This document shows, in pieces, positions 34,792 to 42,373 of a stretch of DNA of 64,000 nucleotides. Origin of the DNA: Vescimonas sanitatis (GTDB lineage: Bacteria; Bacillota; Clostridia; Oscillospirales; Oscillospiraceae); assembly GCF_049060325.1 (NCBI RefSeq), contig NZ_JBMGPW010000005.1, positions 62,001 to 126,000 of the forward strand. Direction: 5' to 3'. The notes below the pieces were generated by a model. That model made no database searches, was not told the origin of the DNA, and saw only the letters and a program-made list of their open reading frames with translations. Each line of letters begins with the position of its first letter. The first letter of the stretch is position 1. A program made the translations under genes and the position numbers.

Positions 34792-35343
34792 TTACCCCGC
34801 CACAGCCAGCTGATCGATCGTCGCGCCGGCCTGCCAGAGCTTGCAGTATGTGTCCGTGCAGCGCTTGAACCGGGTGAAGAGCCGCCGGGCCCGGGCCTCG
34901 TCGCTGTACACCTTCCACAGCCCCGCGCACTTGTAGCTGCGGGCACGGTTATCCACGAAGCCCTTGACGTCCTCAGGAGGGTAGCTGAGGAAGAGGCCGA
35001 TCTCGTGGGGGAAGTCCGCACCCTGACGGAAGCGGCGGATCAGCGTGGCCACACAGCGGCCGCAGCTGCCGCCGTCATAGCCGGCCTCCGCCAGCAGGCG
35101 GCGGGCCAGATCGTCGCTGAGATCGCGGCGGAGAGTGGCGGGGCGGTAGAGGTACAGCAGGGCGCTGCCCTCGGTAAAGCGGAGGGGCAGCAGGCACAGG
35201 CCCTTGGGCGAGAGGCGGCGGTTCAGCTGCCGCACCTCGTCCAGCAGCGCATCCCGGTCCGTGCAGGGACAGGGAAAGAGACTGCCGGTCTTGATACCGG
35301 CCAGGGTGGGGGCGCACTGGCGCACGACCATCTCTTCGGACAT
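34792..35343 (-). CDS. DUF3793 family protein
   Basis: A 183-residue protein of the DUF3793 family, recognised by FPHEIGLFLSYPPEDVKGFV and the CGRCVATLI and YKCAGLWKVY segments. Six cysteines are present overall. Function is unknown. The family is common in Clostridia near iron-transport and flavodoxin genes. Here it sits between DUF2325 and flavodoxin genes under the same tandem GGTTAG operators. Sequence and context suggest a role in heme or metal handling, which is inference only. The ribosome site is AAGGAGG. Confidence 0.85.
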   Translation of the reverse strand: MSEEMVVRQCAPTLAGIKTGSLFPCPCTDRDALLDEVRQLNRRLSPKGLCLLPLRFTEGSALLYLYRPATLRRDLSDDLARRLLAEAGYDGGSCGRCVATLIRRFRQGADFPHEIGLFLSYPPEDVKGFVDNRARSYKCAGLWKVYSDEARARRLFTRFKRCTDTYCKLWQAGATIDQLAVAG

Positions 35344-35355
35344 AGGGGTTCCTCC

Positions 35356-35637
35356 TTAACCGGCGTGTTTTTCCAGAATGCTCCGCAGGGCGGACAGAGA
35401 GCTGGTATGGCAGCGCTCGATACGGGTCGGCGTGCCCTTCAGCTCGCTGAGGGCGCTCTGCACCAGCTTGTGGGACATGGTGGAGGTGAAGAAGATCATC
35501 AGGTCCGGACTGCCCAGCTTGTTTTTCAGGCCGCCGGAGGGTTTGGTGAACACCTTGGCGGAGCATTTGTAGGACTGACACAGGTCCTTGTAACGACGCT
35601 CCATGCACTCGTTGCCGCCTAAGATCACGACGCTCAT
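35356..35637 (-). CDS. DUF2325 family protein
   Basis: A 93-residue single-domain DUF2325 protein: MSVVILGGNECMERRYKDLC, then FFTSTMSHKLVQSAL and RCHTSSLSALRSIL. It has a small Rossmann-like pattern with conserved Cys and His. The family function is unknown. It is first of three genes (DUF2325-DUF3793-flavodoxin) and lies directly downstream of the tandem operators. The ribosome site is GAAAGGAAG. Confidence 0.87.
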   Translation of the reverse strand: MSVVILGGNECMERRYKDLCQSYKCSAKVFTKPSGGLKNKLGSPDLMIFFTSTMSHKLVQSALSELKGTPTRIERCHTSSLSALRSILEKHAG

Positions 35638-35713
35638 ATCGCACTTCCTTTCTGTTCCGTGCCGCCGAATATTGCTCGACGGTATTTTTGCTCGTTTCTT
35701 CCGGATGATACGC

Positions 35714-35731
35714 GGTTAGCTTCTTCTAACT
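35714..35731. promoter_or_regulatory. Metal-box operator candidate, proximal copy
   Basis: GGTTAG, six bases, CTAACT. One mismatch from the perfect dyad GGTTAG-N6-CTAACC seen before feoA. 77 bases upstream of the DUF2325 start. Confidence 0.7.
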
Positions 35732-35733
35732 TT

Positions 35734-35751
35734 GGTTAGAGTGATTTAACT
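35734..35751. promoter_or_regulatory. Metal-box operator candidate, distal copy
   Basis: GGTTAG, six bases, TTAACT. Its centre is 20 bp (about two helical turns) from the neighbouring copy, so two dimers could bind the same DNA face. Confidence 0.65.
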
Positions 35752-35761
35752 ATCGGTTTTC

Positions 35762-35785
35762 AAAAAAGCGCCGGGGGAGGGCGCT
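35762..35785 (-). terminator. Terminator after the HMA gene, end of feo operon
   Basis: A 6-bp stem (35767-35772 with 35780-35785), followed on the minus strand by T6. Confidence 0.75.
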
Positions 35786-35796
35786 TCTTTGACGGG

Positions 35797-36054
35797 TCAC
35801 TTTCTGTGGAAGGAAAAGAGACCCTTTTTCTCGTAGGGATGGGCGTCCATCGCTGTGACCGTGTAGCCGGTGGCGGCGATGGCGTCACGCAGCGCCTGCT
35901 GGTCCAGGGGCTGCTCCGAGAGGATCACCGTCTCGCCCTTGGTGTGGGAGGACGTGACCTTCTGGACGGAGAACTTGTTTCGGACGGTGTCGTTGATGTG
36001 GCTTTCGCACATACCGCAGGCCATGCCGTCCACCTTCAGGATGGTTTCTGTCAT
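35797..36054 (-). CDS. Heavy-metal-associated (HMA) domain protein
   Basis: An 85-residue HMA fold with the metal-binding loop GMACGMCESHIND (CxxC) and the closing strand ATGYTVTAMDA. It ends in a short basic tail. Proteins like this are usually copper chaperones. As the last gene of the feo operon it may instead respond to Fe or a metal mix, or act with the Cys-rich peptide. The ATG at 36054 has AAAGGAGAT upstream; longer in-frame sequence 5' is read-through of the neighbour. Confidence 0.88.
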   Translation of the reverse strand: MTETILKVDGMACGMCESHINDTVRNKFSVQKVTSSHTKGETVILSEQPLDQQALRDAIAATGYTVTAMDAHPYEKKGLFSFHRK

Positions 36055-36113
36055 GGTGACATCTCCTTTTAGACGCGGGGGGAGGCACTGACGATGCCTC
36101 CCCCCTGCTCTAT

Positions 36114-36296
36114 TCAGTGCTTGCAGCTCTGGCTGTGGCACTGGCCGTGCATGGCGCAGTGGGCGCAGCCGGCACCGCAGGAGGACTTTCCCGCCTTCTT
36201 CTGGCGCAGCAGGTAGCGGATGATGAGGATCACAACGACAAGTAAGGCGGCACTGATGAGGATGGTGCCCAGGTTTGCTGACAGCCATTGCAGCAT
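36114..36296 (-). CDS. FeoB-associated Cys-rich membrane peptide
   Basis: 60 residues. One N-terminal transmembrane helix (about 8-27) is followed by basic residues and a cytoplasmic CGAGCAHCAMHGQCHSQSC tail with five Cys and two His. This matches the FeoB-associated Cys-rich family that often follows feoB and is thought to assist ferrous iron handling. It lies 48 bases after feoB. Confidence 0.9.
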   Translation of the reverse strand: MLQWLSANLGTILISAALLVVVILIIRYLLRQKKAGKSSCGAGCAHCAMHGQCHSQSCKH

Positions 36297-36344
36297 GGAA
36301 GTTCACTCCTTTCTATGGGGTAAGAGGGTAATTACGGGGACAGT

Positions 36345-38747
36345 TTACTTAACGGACAGCTTGGTGGCTTCCTTGTAGGGCTTGCACAGCATATAGATGA
36401 TGCCGGCCAGCAGGAGCACCGCCACGATGACGCCCAGGATGTTGGCGTTGCCGGTGAACAGAGCGCCGAACTGGTTGATCATCAGCGCGATCACATAGGC
36501 GAACACGCACTGATAGCCGATGGCGAACCAGGTCCACTTGCGGCTGTTCATCTCGCGCTTGATGGCGCCAATGGCAGCGAAGCAGGGGGCGCACAGCAGG
36601 TTGAACACCAGGAAGCTGTAAGCGGTGATACCGGTGAAAGCCGCGGCCATAGCGTCGTAGACGCTGCCGTCGCCGCCGCCGTACAGGACGCCCAGGGTGC
36701 CCACGATGTTCTCCTTGGCCACCAGGCCGGTGATGGAGGCGACGACCGCCTGCCAGTTGCCCCAGCCAAGGGGTGCGAAGATCCAGTCGATGGCGCCGCC
36801 GATGGCCGCCAGGATGGAGCAGTCGATCTGCTCATCGGACAGCATCTGGAAGGTGCCGTCCACCCAGCCGAAGTAGCTGGTGAACCACACGAAGATGGTG
36901 GACAGCAGGATGATGGTGCCGGCCTTCTTGATGAAGGACCAGCCGCGCTCCCACATGGAGCGGAGGACGTTGCCCAGCGTGGGCCAGTGGTAGGCGGGCA
37001 GCTCCATGACGAAGGGAGCGGGGTCACCGGCGAACATCTTGGTCTTCTTCAGCATGATGCCGGAGATGACGATGGCGGCCATACCGATGAAGTAAGCGGA
37101 GGTGGACACCCATGCGCTGCCGCCGAAAATGGCGCCGGCGATCATGGCGATGAAGGGCACCTTGGCGCCGCAGGGGATGAACGTGGTGGTCATGATGGTC
37201 ATGCGGCGGTCGCGCTCGTTCTCGATGGTACGGGAGGCCATAACGCCGGGGATACCGCAGCCGGTACCGATCAGCATGGGGATGAAGGACTTACCGGACA
37301 GGCCGAACTTGCGGAAGATACGATCCAGAACGAAGGCGATACGGGCCATGTAGCCGCAGGCCTCCAGGAACGCCAGCAGCAGGAACAGCACCAGCATCTG
37401 GGGCACGAAGCCCAGCACCGCGCCGACACCGGCGACGATACCGTCAAGGATCAGGCCGGACAGCCAGTCGGCAGCACCGGCGGACTCCAACGCGTTGCCC
37501 ACCAGCACAGGAACACCGGGCACCCACACGCCGTAGTCGGCGGGGTCAGGCTCGTCGCCGATCTCGTCCAGCGTGGCCTTGGCTTTCTCATAGTCGGCCA
37601 GCGTCGCCGTCTCGGTGGTAACGGCCAGCGTCTCCTCGTCCTCCACGTCGTAGGTGAAGGTGCCGTCGGCGGCCAAGGCGCCGTTCTCCTCGATGTAGGC
37701 CTCGTAGCCGTCCACGATCAGGGACGCGTTTCCATACGCCTCGGACACCTCGTTGTACTCACCGGAGCCGATGCCGAACAGGTGCCAGCCGTCGCCGAAC
37801 AGGCCGTCGTTTGCCCAGTCGGTAGCGGCGGAGCCAACGGTGACCATGGAGATGTAGTACACAAGGAACATCACCGCGGCGAAGATGGGCAGACCCAGCC
37901 AGCGGTTGGTCACGATGCGGTCGATCTTATCGGAAGCGGACAGCTGACCGGCGTTCTTTTTCTTGTAGCAGGCCTTGATGATCTCGGCGATGTACACATA
38001 GCGCTCGTTGGTGATGATGCTCTCGGCGTCGTCGTCCAGCTCCTTCTCGGCGGCCTTGATGTCCTCCTCGATGTGGGCCATGACGGTCGGGTCGATCTTC
38101 AGCTGATCCAGCACCTTGTCATCGCGCTCGAAGATCTTGATGGCGTACCAGCGCTGCTGCTCCTCGGGCAGGTTATGTACGGCGGCCTCCTCGATGTGGG
38201 CGATGGCGTGCTCCACGGGGCCGGAGAAGGTGTGCATGGGAACGGTCTTGGTGGACTTGGCGGCCTGCACAGCGGCCTCGGCGGCCTCCATAATGCCCTC
38301 GCCCTTCAGGGCGGAGATCTCCACGATCTTGCAGCCCAGCTCGCGGCTCAGCTCCTCCACGTTGATCTTATCGCCGTTCTTGCGGACCACGTCCATCATG
38401 TTGATGGCGATGACAACGGGGATGCCCAGCTCGGTCAGCTGGGTGGTCAGGTACAGGTTACGCTCCAGGTTCGTACCGTCGATGATGTTCAGGATGGCGT
38501 CGGGGCGCTCGGTGATCAGGTAGTTACGGGCGACCACTTCCTCCAGGGTGTAGGGGGACAGGGAGTAGATGCCGGGCAGGTCCATGATGGCCACGTCATC
38601 GTGCTTCTTCAGCTTGCCCTCTTTCTTCTCCACCGTAACGCCGGGCCAGTTGCCCACGAACTGGTTGGAGCCGGTCAGCGCGTTGAACAGGGTGGTCTTG
38701 CCAGAGTTGGGGTTACCTGCCAACGCGATCTTTATCTGTTTTTCCAT
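36345..38747 (-). CDS. feoB: Ferrous iron transporter B
   Basis: An 800-residue protein. The N-terminal GTPase has GNPNSGKTT (11-19), NWPGVTVEKKEG, DLPGIYS and INMMD. A GDI-like helical spacer follows, then polytopic membrane domains with two Gate repeats, including CGAKVPFIAMIAGA and the FLEACGYMARIAF region. An acidic insertion of roughly 95 residues (about 320-415) lies between the first and second helices, on the predicted external side. FeoB imports Fe2+ under anaerobic or acid conditions. It is third in a five-gene operon behind a metal-box controlled promoter. The ribosome site is GGAAGGAG. Confidence 0.96.
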   Translation of the reverse strand: MEKQIKIALAGNPNSGKTTLFNALTGSNQFVGNWPGVTVEKKEGKLKKHDDVAIMDLPGIYSLSPYTLEEVVARNYLITERPDAILNIIDGTNLERNLYLTTQLTELGIPVVIAINMMDVVRKNGDKINVEELSRELGCKIVEISALKGEGIMEAAEAAVQAAKSTKTVPMHTFSGPVEHAIAHIEEAAVHNLPEEQQRWYAIKIFERDDKVLDQLKIDPTVMAHIEEDIKAAEKELDDDAESIITNERYVYIAEIIKACYKKKNAGQLSASDKIDRIVTNRWLGLPIFAAVMFLVYYISMVTVGSAATDWANDGLFGDGWHLFGIGSGEYNEVSEAYGNASLIVDGYEAYIEENGALAADGTFTYDVEDEETLAVTTETATLADYEKAKATLDEIGDEPDPADYGVWVPGVPVLVGNALESAGAADWLSGLILDGIVAGVGAVLGFVPQMLVLFLLLAFLEACGYMARIAFVLDRIFRKFGLSGKSFIPMLIGTGCGIPGVMASRTIENERDRRMTIMTTTFIPCGAKVPFIAMIAGAIFGGSAWVSTSAYFIGMAAIVISGIMLKKTKMFAGDPAPFVMELPAYHWPTLGNVLRSMWERGWSFIKKAGTIILLSTIFVWFTSYFGWVDGTFQMLSDEQIDCSILAAIGGAIDWIFAPLGWGNWQAVVASITGLVAKENIVGTLGVLYGGGDGSVYDAMAAAFTGITAYSFLVFNLLCAPCFAAIGAIKREMNSRKWTWFAIGYQCVFAYVIALMINQFGALFTGNANILGVIVAVLLLAGIIYMLCKPYKEATKLSVK

Positions 38748-38843
38748 AGTGTCTCTCCTTCCGGTTAATCTTGTTGAACCTATATACAGATGAATTTAAA
38801 TAACGAACGTATTTCCGGCACCGGAACACGGCGCCGCAGGTCA

Positions 38844-39065
38844 TCACTCGACCTCGATCATTTCGGTGTCGGCCTTACGCAGGCTCAGCTCGTAGCCGCG
38901 GACAGTGACCTCCATGGGATCGCCCAGAGGGGCAACCTTGCGGACATAGACCTCCACGCCCTTGGTGATGCCCATGTCCATGATACGGCGCTTGACGGGG
39001 CCCTCGCCGTGGAGCTTGACGACCTTGACGGTCTCGCCGATCTTGACTTCACGCAATGTTTTCAT
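38844..39065 (-). CDS. feoA: FeoA domain protein, proximal to feoB
   Basis: A 73-residue SH3-like FeoA protein with LREVKIGETVKVVKLHGEGP, RRIMDMGITKG and YELSLRKADTEMIEV. It is the cytosolic partner of FeoB. It is the second of two FeoA paralogues in tandem and lies 97 bases from feoB. Confidence 0.93.
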   Translation of the reverse strand: MKTLREVKIGETVKVVKLHGEGPVKRRIMDMGITKGVEVYVRKVAPLGDPMEVTVRGYELSLRKADTEMIEVE

Positions 39066-39129
39066 GCTTCTGCTCTCCTTCTATGTGATATTTTTGTTTC
39101 TCAAATGCAATAACCGCTTGGCGCGGCTA

Positions 39130-39342
39130 TCAGACCATGATCTTGCGGGCCATTTCCTCGCTGATGGCCACGCGGGACTCCTTGACCTTCACGATGACGT
39201 TGCCGCCCATGGCGGACACCAGCGTGACGGTGCTGCCCGGGGTGAAGCCCAGGTCCTCCAAGTGCTTTTTGACCTCCGGGCTGCCGCCCACCTTGTGGAT
39301 GAGCTGCTCCGTTCCGGCGTCTGCCAGCATCAAAGGCATCAT
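39130..39342 (-). CDS. feoA: FeoA domain protein, first copy
   Basis: A 70-residue FeoA paralogue: LIHKVGGSPEVKKHLEDLGF, TPGSTVTLVS and ISEEMARKIMV. It diverges clearly from the second copy. Two FeoA proteins per FeoB is common in Clostridia and may allow a hetero-assembly. It is first in the operon. GGAGGGATACAC precedes the start, and a metal-box copy lies 20 bases upstream. Confidence 0.92.
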   Translation of the reverse strand: MMPLMLADAGTEQLIHKVGGSPEVKKHLEDLGFTPGSTVTLVSAMGGNVIVKVKESRVAISEEMARKIMV

Positions 39343-39361
39343 GTGTATCCCTCCGTTTCAC

Positions 39362-39379
39362 GGTTAGCTTGCGCTAACC
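39362..39379. promoter_or_regulatory. Metal-box operator, feoA leader copy
   Basis: A perfect dyad: GGTTAG-N6-CTAACC (arms extend to 7 bp, GGTTAGC/GCTAACC). It lies in the transcribed leader about 78-95 bases past the predicted start site, just before the feoA ribosome site. Confidence 0.75.
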
Positions 39380-39436
39380 CTGTGTCTGAAAAAAGCAGTT
39401 CTGAAAGGACTTTCCCGGCCCATGGCGGACCGCGAC

Positions 39437-39454
39437 GGTTAGCCCTCCTTAACC
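39437..39454. promoter_or_regulatory. Metal-box operator at the feo transcription start
   Basis: GGTTAG-N6-TTAACC, one mismatch from a perfect dyad. It begins about nine bases downstream of the feo -10 box, so a bound repressor would block initiation. Confidence 0.78.
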
Positions 39455-39462
39455 TATGGCAC

Positions 39463-39491
39463 AGTTTAATACCTCAAACCCTCTTTGTCAA
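39463..39491 (-). promoter_or_regulatory. feo operon promoter
   Basis: TTGACA (39486-39491), 17-bp spacer and TAAACT (39463-39468) on the minus strand. Confidence 0.8.
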
Positions 39492-39519
39492 TAGGGAGAA
39501 CGAAATTTTTTTACCGCAC

Positions 39520-39548
39520 TTGTAAGTTTGTGAAAATTGTGGTATGCT
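39520..39548 (+). promoter_or_regulatory. Promoter of the DtxR/MntR-like regulator
   Basis: TTGTAA (39520-39525), 17-bp spacer and TATGCT (39543-39548). It diverges from the feo promoter with -35 boxes 28 bases apart. Confidence 0.6.
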
Positions 39549-39585
39549 GTTAAAAGTGTATTGGGGAAAGTTGGTGACACTTTTT

Positions 39586-39954
39586 ATGCAGATACTGCGC
39601 GCTTCCGAGGACTATTTAGAGACGATGCTGATGATGCAGCAGCAGCACGGCTACATCCGTTCCATCGACGTAGCCGAGCATCTGGGCGTGACAAAACCCA
39701 GCGTGACCTACGCCACCAAACGGCTGCGGGAAAACGGCTATATCACGATGGACAAGGACGGACTCATCACCCTGACGGCCAGCGGTATGGCCATCGCCGA
39801 GCGTATGCTGGACCGGCACCACACGCTGACGAAATTCCTGATGGCGTTGGGCATCGACGCCGCTACGGCGGAGACAGATGCCTGCAAGATCGAACACGAT
39901 ATCAGTCAGAAGACCTTTGACGCCATCTGTGCCCACGCAAAGGCGCATTTATGA
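39586..39954 (+). CDS. DtxR/MntR-family metal-dependent repressor, short form
   Basis: 122 residues: a winged helix (SIDVAEHLGVTKPSVTYATKRL) and a metal-binding/dimer domain. It has no C-terminal SH3-like domain. Metal ligands are a mix: SEDYLE near residue 9 resembles MntR (Asp), while DACKIEHD (Cys100, Glu103, His104) matches the iron-sensing DtxR pattern Cys-x-x-Glu-His. Iron is therefore favoured, though this is inference. The ATG at 39586 is chosen because the earlier in-frame ATG at 39544 lies inside the -10 box; GGTGA precedes it. It is divergent from feoA and is the natural candidate to bind the GGTTAG boxes. Confidence 0.88.
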   Translation: MQILRASEDYLETMLMMQQQHGYIRSIDVAEHLGVTKPSVTYATKRLRENGYITMDKDGLITLTASGMAIAERMLDRHHTLTKFLMALGIDAATAETDACKIEHDISQKTFDAICAHAKAHL

Positions 39955-39955
39955 C

Positions 39956-39986
39956 AAAAAAGGCCACCCTATCGGGTGGTCTTTTT
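39956..39986. terminator. Bidirectional terminator between the metal regulator and phoR
   Basis: A 6-bp stem (39964-39969 with 39974-39979), A6 on the left and a T-rich tail on the right. A second inverted repeat (39991-39997 with 40004-40010) follows. Confidence 0.78.
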
Positions 39987-40020
39987 GTATGCCCGCCCGC
40001 AGAGGCGGGCATTTTCGCGT

Positions 40021-41682
40021 TTACGCTTCCAACGGCAGGCGGAGGGTAAAGGTGGTGCCCTCCCCCTCACGGCTGTCCAGCGTGACGGTGCCGTGGTGAT
40101 AAGCCACGGCGTGCTTGACGATGGACAAGCCCAATCCGGTACCGCCGGAGGCCTTGGAGTGGCTCTTGTCCACGCGGTAGAAGCGCTCGAAGACGCGGCC
40201 CTGGTGCTCCGGCGGGATACCGATGCCGGTATCGGCCACCGTGACCACGGCGTCGGGGCCGTCACGGCCCACGGCGACGGCGACGCTGCCGCCGTCCTTA
40301 TTGTACTTGATGGCGTTGTCGCAGAGGTTGAAGACCGTCTCGGTCAGCAGACGGCGGACGCCAGGGACCGTAACGGCATCGCCGGTGACGGTCATGGTGA
40401 TCTGGCGCTGCTGTGCGGCGCTCTCCAGCGACTTGACCGTGTCGGTGCAGAGGGAGAGCAGCTCCACCGGCTCGGTGGGCAGGCTGCCGCCCTCGTCCAG
40501 CTCAGACAGGCGGAGGATGTCGTTGATCAGCGTCACCAGGCGCTGGGCCTCGCCGCGGATATGGCCCACGAAGCGGGGCACATCGTCAGGCCGGACCATG
40601 CCGTTCTCCAGCAGCTCGGCGCTGCCGATGATGCCCTGAAGCGGGGTCTTCAGCTCATGGGAGACGTTGGCGGTGAACTCGCGGCGGTTGCGCTCGGCGT
40701 AGGCCTGCTCGGTGACGTCGAAGGTCAGCAGCACCGCGCCCACCACCTCGCCGTCGGCCTGGATACGGGTCATGTCGAACTGGTACTCGCGGCCGTCGCG
40801 CTCCATACGGGTCTCGCCGTGGCCGGTGTCCATGGCATCGTGGAGGGCGTGGCTGACGGCGCTGCCGCGCTCCACGGTCAGCAGAGGCTGGCCCACGCAG
40901 GCCGCGTCGGTGTGGAACACGGCGCAGGCGGCGGGGTTCATGCTGAGGATGGTGCCGCCGTTGTCCACCAGCACCAGGCCCTCGGTCATGCTGGCGGTGA
41001 TCTGTTCAAACTCCTCGGACCGGCGGCGCAGAGAACGCAGCTGATCGTCGATCTGACGCCGCTGGTGCTCCAGTCGGCGCAGCAGGGGCGAAAGCTCCTC
41101 GTAGGCGTCGTTTTCCAGGGGGTGCTCCAGGTCCAGGGTGTTCAGGGGGCGGGTGATGCGGCGGGACACGCGGCCGGCCAGAATGCCGGAGAGGATCAGG
41201 GCCACAGCGATGACCGCCAGGATAGCGGGGAACATACTCAGAAGCAGCACGCCCATGGTGACGCGGCTGGCGGACAGGCGCAGGACCGTGCCGTCCGGCA
41301 GCCGGCGGGCGTAGTAGAGGGTCTTTTCCAGCAGAGTGGCGCTGTAACGGCTGGACTCACCGGCGCCGTTGGCCAGGGCCTGACGGATCTCCTCGCGCTG
41401 GGCGTGGTTCTCCATAGCCGCAGCGTCAGCCTTCGTATCATAGAGCACCGTGCCGTCGGCGCGGAGCCAGGTGATGCGGTAATTGTCGGAGTGCAGCTTG
41501 GACAGATAGGCCTCGCCGTCGCCGGACTCCATGGCCGCAGCGGCGATGGACAGCTCATCCCGGAGCTGCTGCTCCTGGACATGGCCGAAATAGGTGTACA
41601 GTGCGCCCATGATAATGACCAGACTGGCCAGCAGCACCGCAAGCCCCACCGCCACGGTGGAGCGAAATATCTTTTTTGTCAT
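40021..41682 (-). CDS. phoR: Phosphate-sensing histidine kinase (PhoR-like)
   Basis: A 553-residue membrane kinase. A first helix (about 9-31), an extracytoplasmic sensor of about 125 residues and a second helix are followed by HAMP and PAS-like regions. The H-box is FTANVSHELKTPLQGIIGS, with N-box LCDNAIKYN and G-boxes VADTGIGIP and GTGLGLSIV. It phosphorylates the response regulator encoded just upstream, whose stop overlaps this ATG by four bases (ATGA). The start at 41682 has GGGAGGAG before it. Placement after pstSCAB-phoU supports a phosphate-starvation role. Confidence 0.92.
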   Translation of the reverse strand: MTKKIFRSTVAVGLAVLLASLVIIMGALYTYFGHVQEQQLRDELSIAAAAMESGDGEAYLSKLHSDNYRITWLRADGTVLYDTKADAAAMENHAQREEIRQALANGAGESSRYSATLLEKTLYYARRLPDGTVLRLSASRVTMGVLLLSMFPAILAVIAVALILSGILAGRVSRRITRPLNTLDLEHPLENDAYEELSPLLRRLEHQRRQIDDQLRSLRRRSEEFEQITASMTEGLVLVDNGGTILSMNPAACAVFHTDAACVGQPLLTVERGSAVSHALHDAMDTGHGETRMERDGREYQFDMTRIQADGEVVGAVLLTFDVTEQAYAERNRREFTANVSHELKTPLQGIIGSAELLENGMVRPDDVPRFVGHIRGEAQRLVTLINDILRLSELDEGGSLPTEPVELLSLCTDTVKSLESAAQQRQITMTVTGDAVTVPGVRRLLTETVFNLCDNAIKYNKDGGSVAVAVGRDGPDAVVTVADTGIGIPPEHQGRVFERFYRVDKSHSKASGGTGLGLSIVKHAVAYHHGTVTLDSREGEGTTFTLRLPLEA

Positions 41683-42353
41683 ATGGTCTCCTCCCAACGG
41701 TAGCCCACGCCGCGGACCGTGGTGATGTGTGCGCCGGCCTTGCCCAGCTTCTGGCGCAGGGTACGGATGTGCATATCCACGGTACGGCTCTCGCCGCAGT
41801 AATCCACGCCCCAGACCAGCTCCATCAGCCGGTCGCGGGTGTAGGCCGTGCCGGGGTGGCTGAGGAACAGGCGCAGCAGCTCGTATTCCTTGTAGGTCAG
41901 GTCGACGCGTTCGCCGCCGGACAGGACGGTGTGGGCACGGGTATCCAGCGACACCTCGCCGCTGCGGAGGATGGAGCTGTCTCCCTCCGGCTGGCAGCGG
42001 CGCAGCACCGCCTTGACCCGGGAGACCAGCTCGATGACGCTGAAGGGCTTGGTCAGATAGTCGTCCGCGCCGCCGTCCAGCGCCCGGACGCGGTCATACT
42101 CCGCGCCCTTGGCGGTGGCCATAATGACCGGGATGCGGCGCAGGGACGTGGAGGCGCGCATACGGCCCAGCAGCTCCGTGCCGTCGATGCCGGGGAGCAT
42201 CACGTCCAGCACCACCAGGTCGGGCTTTTCGCTTTGCAGGGCCTGCCAGAAGGCGGCGCCGTCGGTAAAGCCCTCGGCCTCCAGCCCGGCGGATCGCAGG
42301 GCGTACAGCTCGATATCGCGGATGCTGGCGTCATCCTCTACACACCAGATCAT
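41679..42353 (-). CDS. phoP: Phosphate-regulon response regulator (PhoP/PhoB-like)
   Basis: A 224-residue OmpR-class regulator. The receiver domain has acidic pocket VEDDAS, phospho-Asp in LVVLDVMLPG and KPF at the switch. The winged helix has LTYKEYELLRLFLSHPG and HIRTLRQKLG. It probably binds the TTTACA-type repeats before pstS. The ATG at 42353 has AAGGAGGG upstream; the longer in-frame extension overlaps phoU and lacks a ribosome site. Confidence 0.93.
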   Translation of the reverse strand: MIWCVEDDASIRDIELYALRSAGLEAEGFTDGAAFWQALQSEKPDLVVLDVMLPGIDGTELLGRMRASTSLRRIPVIMATAKGAEYDRVRALDGGADDYLTKPFSVIELVSRVKAVLRRCQPEGDSSILRSGEVSLDTRAHTVLSGGERVDLTYKEYELLRLFLSHPGTAYTRDRLMELVWGVDYCGESRTVDMHIRTLRQKLGKAGAHITTVRGVGYRWEETI

Positions 42354-42373
42354 GTGGGGTCCCTCCTTTTGGC

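Noticed and set aside
36987..38768. A 593-codon plus-strand frame opposite feoB
   Set aside because: Shadow of feoB with Gly/His/Asp-rich composition and no recognisable motif.
39544..39585. An upstream ATG for the metal regulator
   Set aside because: It lies within the predicted -10 box, so it would not be in the transcript; the DtxR-like fold starts at 39586.
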